From JAHEEL01 sp964195515 (lineage in GTDB: Bacteria; Actinomycetota; Acidimicrobiia; Spongiisociales; UBA5794): a stretch of DNA of 11,602 nt. Location of the stretch: the NCBI GenBank assembly GCA_964195515.1, contig CAXMQO010000110.1, positions 1-11,602 of the forward strand, given 5' to 3'. The translations under genes were made by a program, and so were the position numbers. The notes under the pieces are model-generated. The model saw only the letters and a program-made list of their open reading frames with translations, was not told where the DNA came from and searched no databases. Shown here one piece after another: positions 6,474 to 11,602 of the stretch (position 1 is the first letter of the stretch; each line of letters opens with the position of its first letter).

Positions 6474-7277
6474 ATGTTCGCCATCCCGGCGCTGATCTCG
6501 GTCTTGGCCTTCACGTCGGCCGTTGCGTTCTGGATGGACCGATCCGTTGCGAGCGAAGAGGCGTTTCGGGAGCAGGCCGTTGAAGTGCTCGAGATGGACT
6601 CATCGCAGAAGGCAATCGCGGCCCGGCTGATGGATGAGGCGGTCGATGCGGTTCCGCTCCTTGCCCTCGTTCGCGGTGCAGGAGAGCGTGCCACGGTCGT
6701 GCTGCTCGACTCCGGCGCGTTCGACAGCGTCTTCGATCGCCTCATCCTTGAGGGTCACCGACACATCGTCTCACCGTCTTCTGATGGTCCGTTCGCGGCG
6801 GACCTGACCGACGTGCGTGCCGTGCTGGTCTCTCCGATCGCGCAGATCGCACCGGAATTGGCCGAGTTGGTGCCGGTCGATGCGTTCGAAGCCGTCGTGA
6901 TTCTCGACGCTGATGCGTTGCCCTTTGTGGGCAGGGTGGCGAGATGGCTTCCCTCTATCTCCGTCTTCGCTGCAGCAGCCGGGGTGTTTCTTGCGGTCGC
7001 CCTGGTGATGCTCTCTCGCCGCCGATCGATCGCTCTGATTACCGTCGGCCTGGCAGTGTTGATCGCGGGAATCGGTGTGTACGGATGGAGCACGTTCGGT
7101 GGGTCGATTGCCACCGCCCGGATTGCAGATGAACTTACCCGCGTCCTCGTGACCAACGGCTACGCCGTCTTCACCCGCTCATTGCAGACCGAGGGTCTTG
7201 TTCTCGCGAGCGCCGGTTCTGTTGTCGCGGCGGCCGGACTCATTGGTGTGGTGGTGGGGGTGGCGAGAGTCAAGTAG
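6474..7277 (+). CDS. Four-helix membrane protein of unknown function
   Basis: The predicted 267-residue protein has a membrane segment at its N-terminus (about 2-20). A mostly hydrophilic region of about 140 residues follows, likely outside the membrane. Further membrane segments lie at about 160-180 and 185-205, then a short loop (206-238) and a last segment at about 241-263. The start of the outer region (WMDRSVASEEAFREQAVEVL, then LLDSGAFDSVFDRLI) resembles a loosely defined actinobacterial membrane-protein type with one TM plus a 'D-x-x-F/Y-V' region. I cannot name a function. The start is uncertain: ATG 6474 lacks a ribosome binding site and may be leaderless. GTG 6396 and TTG 6408 are in frame further upstream, the latter with GGAGG only 2 bases away. 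It is divergent from the peptide importer and convergent with the osmoprotectant operon; its TAG stop lies inside a 7-base tandem repeat. Confidence 0.65.
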   Translation: MFAIPALISVLAFTSAVAFWMDRSVASEEAFREQAVEVLEMDSSQKAIAARLMDEAVDAVPLLALVRGAGERATVVLLDSGAFDSVFDRLILEGHRHIVSPSSDGPFAADLTDVRAVLVSPIAQIAPELAELVPVDAFEAVVILDADALPFVGRVARWLPSISVFAAAAGVFLAVALVMLSRRRSIALITVGLAVLIAGIGVYGWSTFGGSIATARIADELTRVLVTNGYAVFTRSLQTEGLVLASAGSVVAAAGLIGVVVGVARVK

Positions 7278-7305
7278 CAAGTAGCAAGAACCAAGAACCA
7301 AGAAA
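7271..7305 (+). repeat. Tandem repeat, five 7-base units (CAAGNAN)
   Basis: Five exact 7-base units run head to tail: CAAGTAG twice, CAAGAAC twice, CAAGAAA once. The first unit supplies the final Lys codon and the TAG stop of the membrane-protein gene. The array ends exactly where the left arm of the terminator-like hairpin begins. Confidence 0.85.
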
Positions 7306-7336
7306 CGGGGCAGGAGCACTTGTCTCCTTCGCCCCG
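7306..7336. terminator. Bidirectional terminator-like hairpin between convergent genes
   Basis: CGGGGC (7306-7311) pairs with GCCCCG (7331-7336). AGGAG (7312-7316) pairs with CTCCT (7324-7328) around a 7-base loop, leaving a two-base bulge on the right arm. It sits midway between two convergent genes that stop 29 bases before it and 25 bases after it, and could end both transcripts. There is no T-run on either side, so any termination would be of the GC-hairpin type often seen in actinobacteria. Confidence 0.65.
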
Positions 7337-7368
7337 CTACTCGGCTACTCAGCTACTCAGCTACCCAG
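7337..7368 (-). repeat. Tandem repeat, four 8-base units (CTACTCAG type)
   Basis: Four 8-base units follow the hairpin directly: CTACTCGG, CTACTCAG twice, CTACCCAG. Read on the minus strand the unit is CTGAGTAG, which resembles the CAAGTAG unit on the other side. The whole 7271-7368 block is therefore a loose palindrome. The last unit supplies the TAG stop of the betaine-binding protein gene. Confidence 0.85.
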
Positions 7369-8278
7369 TAACCCCAATCGACTTCAACCAGTCCGTCACT
7401 ACCTGCTCCGGGTCTTGGCCGTCGATCCCGACGAGCTTGTTCATGGCCGTCAATTCGGCTGTTGTCAGCTTCGACGAGACCTTCTTGAGCGTCTCCGCGA
7501 ACTTGTCTCCATACGCCTCGATGATCTCGGAACGGACCGCCGGTGCGAGGTTCTCGGCCGGCTGGAGACCCTTGTCGTCCTCGAGCAGCACGAAGTCCTT
7601 CGCCACAATTGTCCCGTCGCTCGTGAACATGAGTCCGACCTGGATCTCGTTGCCTTCGAGCGCTGCCACCGTGATCGGGCCTCCGACGTCGAGCGGGCGG
7701 AACTCCGCGAAGCTGAGGCCGTAGACGCTCTCGAGTCCCTTCAAGCAGAACTCACGCTCGGGGCACTCCGGTGGTCCACCGAGGACGAGCGTTCCGTTGT
7801 GCGCCACCAGGTCGGAGACGTTCGCTAGACCGAGGGCCTCGGCGGTTGCCTTGGTTACGACGAAGCCGTTCTTGTCCTGTGCGGACGCGTAGTCGAGTAC
7901 GTCGATTCCGGCCGGTTCCCAAGCCGCCTTGAGCGCCGAGTGTGTCTCCGCCGAGTCCGGCGAAGGCGTACCTCCGAGGTATGTCAGCATCGTCCCGATG
8001 TACTCGGGGATGAGATCCAGCTCGCCCGCTTCGAGCGCAGGCGCGTAGATCTCGCGACTTCCGATATTGAGTTTGCGTTCGACCTGGTAGCCTTCGGATT
8101 CGAGTGCTTGTGCGTACATCTCGGCGACCAGCGCGTTCTCGCTGAAGTTCGCCGATCCGATCGTGATTGTGGGGCCCTCGATAGTTCCACCATCGTCACC
8201 CGACCCGCACGCGGCCGCGATGAGCGCGAACGCGACGATGGTCGCCCCGGCGATGGTTCTGCGGGCATGTGTCCGCAT
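7361..8278 (-). CDS. opuCC: Osmoprotectant (glycine betaine/choline-type) binding lipoprotein, OpuCC/OsmF/ProX-like
   Basis: This 305-residue lipoprotein has a signal peptide with basic N-terminus, a hydrophobic core and lipobox IAAAC (Cys24). The mature part matches the OpuAC substrate-binding family. Key stretches are ITIGSANFSENALVAEMYAQAL (38-59), LNIGSREIYAPALEAGELDLIPEYIGTML (70-98), SDGTIVAKDFVLLEDDKGLQP (220-240) and APAVRSEIIEAY (245-256). Cys172 and Cys178 in GGPPECPEREFC are a family-typical pair, probably a disulfide. It binds quaternary amines outside the membrane and passes them to the two permeases encoded upstream. ATG 8276-8278 follows GGGAGGA by 4 bases. The gap of 73 bases after the previous gene is the only non-overlapping junction in this operon. 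Exact ligand (betaine, choline, carnitine or similar) cannot be told. Confidence 0.9.
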   Translation of the reverse strand: MRTHARRTIAGATIVAFALIAAACGSGDDGGTIEGPTITIGSANFSENALVAEMYAQALESEGYQVERKLNIGSREIYAPALEAGELDLIPEYIGTMLTYLGGTPSPDSAETHSALKAAWEPAGIDVLDYASAQDKNGFVVTKATAEALGLANVSDLVAHNGTLVLGGPPECPEREFCLKGLESVYGLSFAEFRPLDVGGPITVAALEGNEIQVGLMFTSDGTIVAKDFVLLEDDKGLQPAENLAPAVRSEIIEAYGDKFAETLKKVSSKLTTAELTAMNKLVGIDGQDPEQVVTDWLKSIGVTG

Positions 8279-8351
8279 GGGTTCCTCCCGTTCTTTGATT
8301 GTCGGTCAACCTAGCCAGGGCAACCCCGCAATCGAGCGAGTTCTTCCCACA

Positions 8352-9062
8352 TCATGCGACGACGGATTCAACCGCGTCGGAGCGCGACCGAAGTGTCGCC
8401 GGCACGACACGCCTCTCAACCGAACTGAGAACGACATCGGTGACGATGGCAAGGGCCGCCACGAGGAGTGCACCAGCGAAGACGACGACGTTGTTGCGAA
8501 CAGCGAAGCCGTCGACGATGAAGCGTCCAAGACCGCCCCAGCCCACGAGGGCGCCGAGTGTCGCGGTGGCGACGACCTGAACGGCAGCGACGCGAACTGC
8601 TGCGAGGATCACGGGCGACGCCATCGGGATCTCCACTTTCATCAGCACCTCATATTCCGTCATGCCCATCCCGAGAGACGCCTCGACGAGGTCGGGATCG
8701 ACCCCGGCAACCCCGGTGTAGGAGTTGGTGAACATCGGAGGGACGGCGAGGAACAGCAATGCGAGGAACGTCGGCCAGAATCCGATGCCAAGACCGAGCC
8801 GGATACTGATCGGAAGGAAGAGCACGACGATCGCGAACGACGGAATCGCTCGACCGATGTTCACGGCGGCAACGACGAAGGTCCCGCCGATACGCCGGTG
8901 AGCAAGCCAGACGGCGGGGGGGATTGCGACGACCGTGGAGACGGCCGTTGCGGCCACCGTGATCTGAACGTGTTCTCGGAGCCGATTGAGAATCCCGGCT
9001 GGTCCGAACCAGTTCGTGGGGTCCCCGAACCATGCGATCACTTCACCGAGGAACTCGATCAC
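8352..9062 (-). CDS. Osmoprotectant ABC importer permease (second)
   Basis: This 236-residue permease is of the OpuB/OpuC/ProW type, with five or six membrane segments. Typical features are the opening ILNRLREHVQITVAATAVSTVVAIPPAVWLAHR (24-56), RAIPSFAIVVLFLP (71-84) and the EAA loop DPDLVEASLGMGMTEYEVLMKVEIPMASP (122-150) that contacts the ATPase. GWGGLGRFIVDG lies near 174-185. The start is GTG at 9060-9062: it overlaps the stop of the first permease as GTGA and has AAGGAG 9 bases upstream. A GTG 24 bases further upstream has no ribosome binding site and is rejected. The C-terminal tail is short and hydrophilic. It probably forms a heterodimeric channel with the first permease. Confidence 0.9.
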   Translation of the reverse strand: MIEFLGEVIAWFGDPTNWFGPAGILNRLREHVQITVAATAVSTVVAIPPAVWLAHRRIGGTFVVAAVNIGRAIPSFAIVVLFLPISIRLGLGIGFWPTFLALLFLAVPPMFTNSYTGVAGVDPDLVEASLGMGMTEYEVLMKVEIPMASPVILAAVRVAAVQVVATATLGALVGWGGLGRFIVDGFAVRNNVVVFAGALLVAALAIVTDVVLSSVERRVVPATLRSRSDAVESVVA

Positions 9063-9745
9063 GTCGCCGCACTCCTTGTTGACCACGGTGTCGCCAGCCG
9101 TTGAACGCCGACGAGGGCGAGATCGACGGCCACTGCCAGGGCCACGGAGACGACGGTACCAACCACGATCTGGGTCGTCCCTACGGGTGAATAGAAGAGG
9201 TTCAGCCCCCTGAGAATGAAGAATCCGAGACCGCCCTGACCGATCAGGGCGGTGATGGTGACGAGCCCAATTGTCGTGACCGATGCGATTCGGATCCCAG
9301 CGATGATCACCGGAAGAGCGAGCGGAAGCTCAACAGCGAAGAAGAGCCCTCGATTCGTGTAGCCCATGCCGCGAGCCGACTCCACCGTGGCGGGCGGCAC
9401 GCCGTCGATGCCGGCGACCGTGTTTCTGATCAGGATCAGTAACGTATATGACACCAGGCCGATCTCGGCGGTGAGGACGGAGAGGCCCGTGACCGGGACC
9501 AGGAAGGCGAACAGAGCGAGACTCGGGATCGTGTAGAGGACGCCGGTGAACCAGGTGATCGGCGTGTAGGTCCATCGGTACCGCAACGCCACGATTGACA
9601 GAGCGAGACTGATCGCCATGCCGACAGTGACGGCGATGGCTGTGAGCATGAGGTGCTCAACGGTGCGGTCCCAGATGTCGTCGAGATGGTTGGCAACCCA
9701 CTCCCACGAGAAGAACCCGCCGGCGGCCTGTGCGAAGACAATCAC
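9059..9745 (-). CDS. Osmoprotectant ABC importer permease (first)
   Basis: This 228-residue inner-membrane permease belongs to the glycine betaine/choline transporter type. A short N-terminal region with an amphipathic stretch (WEWVANHLDDIWDRTVEHL, 14-32) precedes the first core helix. The segment YTIPSLALFAFLVPVTG (71-87) is the family's conserved second-helix motif. The EAA-type loop is PPATVESARGMGYTNRGLFFAVELPLALP (117-145), and GQGGLGFFILRGLN (169-182) follows. The GTG start (9743-9745) overlaps the ATPase stop as GTGA; no separate ribosome binding site is visible. It is a paralogue of the next permease and both should dimerise. Length is normal for the family. Confidence 0.9.
   Translation of the reverse strand: MIVFAQAAGGFFSWEWVANHLDDIWDRTVEHLMLTAIAVTVGMAISLALSIVALRYRWTYTPITWFTGVLYTIPSLALFAFLVPVTGLSVLTAEIGLVSYTLLILIRNTVAGIDGVPPATVESARGMGYTNRGLFFAVELPLALPVIIAGIRIASVTTIGLVTITALIGQGGLGFFILRGLNLFYSPVGTTQIVVGTVVSVALAVAVDLALVGVQRLATPWSTRSAAT
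9072..9077 (-). promoter_or_regulatory. Shine-Dalgarno site that decides the second permease start
   Basis: AAGGAG on the minus strand lies 9 bases before GTG 9062. It is inside the end of the preceding permease gene. Together with the GTGA overlap it selects this start over the in-frame GTG at 9086. Confidence 0.7.
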
Positions 9746-10830
9746 CGGAGAATCTCGCGGCTGACGGCGTCGGCGGTGATCATGCCGAGAAGTTCGGGGC
9801 CATCGAACACGGCGGCCACCGAAGTGTGCGACGATACGATCGCATCGAGCGCTTCTTTGAGGGTGGAGTCTTCCGTGAGTCGGGTCTGAAATGGTTCGGC
9901 ATCGACCAGTCCCGGCCCATCGCCCGGGATGTCGGCGATCCGAATCCAGCCGTCGACCCCGACCCCGTCTCGTACGGCGATCCAGTCGGTGCCGTACTCG
10001 AGAGCGGTAGCCACCGCCTCGGCGTGCGTCGCCGAACGATCGACCACGGGGCCGGTCTCGAGATCGAGATCGGAGATCGGGATCAGCGAGAGCCGTTTGA
10101 TCCCACGGTCGGTGCCGAGGAAGTCTGCGACGAACGGATTCGCCGGGTCGCGCAGGATGTCGGCGGGTGACCCGTACTGCTCGAGATGGCCACCCTCACT
10201 CAGGATCGCGACGCGGTCACCCAGCTTGATGGCCTCGTCGATGTCATGTGTCACGAGAGCGATGGTCTTGTGCAGCCGCCGCTGGAGATCGAGGAGCTCA
10301 TCCTGGAGGTGCGCTCGCACAATGGGGTCGACGGCACCGAACGGCTCGTCCATCAGGAGGACCGGGGGGTCGGCCGCCAATGCGCGGGCAACGCCGACGC
10401 GCTGGCGCTGACCGCCGGAGAGCTCGGCAGGGTATCGGTCGAGCATGTCCGGATCGAGGGCGACGAGATCGGCGAGCTCGGCGATTCGCTCGGCGATTCG
10501 CTTCTTGTCCCAATTGAGGAGCCCGGGGACGGTGGCCATATTCTGGCGGATCGTCCGGTGCGGGAAGAGACCGATCTGCTGGATGACGTAGCCGATGCCG
10601 CGTCTGAGTTCATGCACGGGAACGGCGTCGGCAGAACGGCCGTCGATTCGAATCGTGCCGGAAGTTGGCTCGACGAGACGATTGATCATCTTCAGCGTCG
10701 TCGTCTTGCCGCATCCCGATGGCCCAACGAAGACGGCAATCTCCCCGCGTTCGATATGAAGGGTGAGTCGATCGACGGCAGGCGCGACTGTGCCGGGGAA
10801 GATCTTCGTCAGATCCTGCAGGTCGATCAT
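9742..10830 (-). CDS. opuCA: Osmoprotectant ABC importer ATPase with CBS domains, OpuCA/ProV-like
   Basis: This 362-residue ATPase has Walker A GPSGCGKT (36-43), Q-loop in YVIQQIGLFPHRTI (81-94), signature LSGGQ (137-141), Walker B VLLMDEP (Asp161, Glu162) and H-loop His195. The IGLFPHRT stretch is typical of betaine/choline importers. After about residue 240 comes a regulatory region. A degenerate first CBS-like unit (about 250-305) is followed by a clearer CBS domain (about 316-362, LTEDSTLKEALDAIVSSHTSVAAVF..GMITADAVS). In relatives, CBS domains sense ionic strength or bind c-di-AMP and switch transport on or off. The ATG overlaps the stop of the LOG-family gene as ATGA, and its stop overlaps the first permease as GTGA. 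Confidence 0.92.
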   Translation of the reverse strand: MIDLQDLTKIFPGTVAPAVDRLTLHIERGEIAVFVGPSGCGKTTTLKMINRLVEPTSGTIRIDGRSADAVPVHELRRGIGYVIQQIGLFPHRTIRQNMATVPGLLNWDKKRIAERIAELADLVALDPDMLDRYPAELSGGQRQRVGVARALAADPPVLLMDEPFGAVDPIVRAHLQDELLDLQRRLHKTIALVTHDIDEAIKLGDRVAILSEGGHLEQYGSPADILRDPANPFVADFLGTDRGIKRLSLIPISDLDLETGPVVDRSATHAEAVATALEYGTDWIAVRDGVGVDGWIRIADIPGDGPGLVDAEPFQTRLTEDSTLKEALDAIVSSHTSVAAVFDGPELLGMITADAVSREILR

Positions 10831-11366
10831 TGGCCGCGAGCGGGTGCAGAGACGGTCTGTACGGCTTCGTCAACGGTGTCGACCAACGTTACGAGCGATC
10901 CGTCGGTCCGGAGGTCCTCGGTGAGGAGCGGGACAAGGCGCCGCCATTGTTCTCCAACAGCAATGACCGGCTTCGGCGTTGCACCGGTGAACCGAGCCAC
11001 ATAGGCGAGGTTCCATGCCACGAGGAGTTCCGTTGCCGTTCCAAGAGAGCCGGGCATAGCGATCGAGGCAACCGAGAGATCAACCATTTCGTGGATGCGC
11101 TCGAGCAAGGATGCGGTCCGTGTCTCTTCGGTGAGGTGCGCGTTGCCTCCGGAGCGATCCGGGAACACGTCGGGGACGGTGACCCCGATGACTCGCCCGC
11201 CGGCTTCGGCCGCGCCGAGCGAGACGGCTTCCATCAAGCCTGCGTAGCCGCCGGTCGCGACGGCGAATCCTGCTTCCGCGAGGAGTCGTCCGCAGCGGAT
11301 TCCATTTTCGTAGACGGGTTCACCGGGGACCGGGGAGGATGCACCAAAGACAGCAACGACATTCAT
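10827..11366 (-). CDS. LOG-family (SLOG/lysine decarboxylase-like) nucleotide hydrolase-like protein
   Basis: This 179-residue cytoplasmic protein has a Rossmann-type fold. The opening MNVVAVFGASS, the motif TGGYAGLMEAVSLGAAEAGGRVIGV (38-62) and the motif MPGSLGTATELLVAWN (104-119) identify the LOG/TIGR00730-type family. Characterised members split nucleoside 5'-monophosphates (cytokinin ribotides or AMP) into base and ribose 5-phosphate. The usual PGGxGTxxE reads PGSLGTATE here, and the usual Arg-Lys pair before it reads Arg90-Ile91. The catalytic Glu113 is kept, so activity is plausible but the substrate is open. It starts the osmoprotectant operon and overlaps the ATPase start as ATGA, so the two are translated together. 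The ATG at 11364-11366 has no ribosome binding site but a TANNNT box 8 bases upstream. A longer N-terminus is Pro/Arg-rich and is rejected. Confidence 0.85.
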   Translation of the reverse strand: MNVVAVFGASSPVPGEPVYENGIRCGRLLAEAGFAVATGGYAGLMEAVSLGAAEAGGRVIGVTVPDVFPDRSGGNAHLTEETRTASLLERIHEMVDLSVASIAMPGSLGTATELLVAWNLAYVARFTGATPKPVIAVGEQWRRLVPLLTEDLRTDGSLVTLVDTVDEAVQTVSAPARGQ

Positions 11367-11374
11367 GGCCGTCG

Positions 11375-11380
11375 AGGCTA
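11375..11380 (-). promoter_or_regulatory. Putative -10 box of the osmoprotectant operon (leaderless)
   Basis: TAGCCT on the minus strand lies 8 bases before the ATG of the LOG-family gene. No Shine-Dalgarno sequence is present in between. The spacing would put the transcription start at or next to the start codon. No -35 was recognised. The 127 bases between this gene and the divergent peptidase gene should hold both promoters. Confidence 0.35.
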
Positions 11381-11479
11381 GCGGTCGTCTGTGCCGCGAG
11401 TCCCGGGATCGAGGCGCCCCTCCCGTTCCGCGGCCTGGGGGCGCCGTCGGCGGGGACACAAACCCTGGGTACGGGGCGG

Positions 11480-11485
11480 TAGGGT
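11480..11485 (+). promoter_or_regulatory. Putative -10 box of the peptidase gene (leaderless)
   Basis: TAGGGT lies 8 bases before the ATG at 11494, again without a Shine-Dalgarno sequence between them. It is the same layout as at 6461-6466 and 11375-11380. No -35 was recognised. Confidence 0.35.
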
Positions 11486-11493
11486 CGTGGGCC

Positions 11494-11602
11494 ATGGACG
11501 CCCCTGTTGCGCAACGCCGCCCGTTTGAACGCCGACTCCACGGAGAAACGGTCGTTGACCACTACTCCTGGATGAGGGATCGGGAGGATCCCGGGGTGAT
11601 CG
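11494..11602 (+). CDS. ptrB: Oligopeptidase B / prolyl oligopeptidase family (N-terminal part)
   Basis: The gene runs off the right edge after 36 complete codons. The start MDAPVAQRRPFERRLHGETVVDHYSWMRDRED closely follows the N-terminus of S9A serine peptidases of the oligopeptidase B group, whose signature is '..HG...D.Y.WLRD....' before the beta-propeller domain. The catalytic Ser/Asp/His domain would lie several hundred residues downstream, outside the window. Such enzymes cut short peptides after basic residues, usually in the cytoplasm. It is divergent from the osmoprotectant operon. The family is well supported by this short stretch; the split between oligopeptidase B and prolyl oligopeptidase is less certain because only the N-terminus is visible. 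Confidence 0.8.
   Translation, partial: MDAPVAQRRPFERRLHGETVVDHYSWMRDREDPGVI

Noticed and set aside
6311..6745. An N-terminal extension of about 145 residues for the binding protein
   Set aside because: It would bury the signal peptide, overlaps the divergent membrane-protein gene and is rich in Ser/Arg/Thr shadow composition.
8163..9104. A 313-codon plus-strand open frame
   Set aside because: It is antisense to the betaine-binding protein and a permease, rich in Asp/Arg/Gly, with no family features.
10186..11004. A 272-codon plus-strand open frame
   Set aside because: It is antisense to the CBS-domain ATPase and the LOG-family gene; no domain could be recognised.

Overview
This is a GC-rich bacterial chromosomal segment. 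Long Thr/Ser/Ala-rich linkers after the lipobox, GTG/TTG starts and promoter-like TANNNT boxes just upstream of start codons without Shine-Dalgarno sequences all suggest an actinobacterium. An Acidimicrobiia-type lineage is my best guess, but it is an inference from style and not from a marker gene. No tRNA, rRNA, CRISPR, insertion sequence or phage gene was seen.

Layout. Positions 1-129 (minus) hold the first 43 codons of hypA, a nickel-insertion chaperone. Positions 130-445 hold no convincing gene. Positions 446-6310 (minus) are a complete five-gene dipeptide/oligopeptide/nickel-type ABC importer operon, transcribed as lipoprotein binding protein, DppB, DppC, DppD, DppF. The last four are joined by 4-base stop/start overlaps. 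A long hairpin separates the binding-protein gene from dppB. Positions 6474-7277 (plus) encode a small four-helix membrane protein of unknown function, divergent from the importer. Positions 7271-7368 hold a compact block in which two short tandem repeats flank a bidirectional terminator-like hairpin between convergent genes. Positions 7361-11366 (minus) form an osmoprotectant (glycine betaine/choline-type) ABC importer operon, read as a LOG-family nucleotide hydrolase-like protein, an ATPase with CBS domains, two permeases and a lipoprotein binding protein. Its first four genes also overlap by 4 bases. Positions 11494-11602 (plus) hold the first 36 codons of an oligopeptidase B (S9 family) gene.

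The most unusual object is the binding protein at 4577-6310. It belongs to the DppA/OppA/NikA family (SBP family 5), but its parts are in the wrong order. The mature chain starts at the point about a quarter of the way through a normal family member and runs to the normal C-terminal end. It then continues into the normal N-terminal segment (the PSLAE..TFHLRQGV.FHDG..F.A.DVV block), which forms its last 120 or so residues. This is a circular permutation in an intact, well-started gene with a matching permease/ATPase set downstream.

The two importers probably serve separate purposes: peptide (or nickel/other solute) uptake, and osmoprotectant uptake. The truncated peptidase fits peptide metabolism, and hypA next to a family-5 transporter leaves nickel as a possible cargo. 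Neither substrate can be decided from sequence reading alone.
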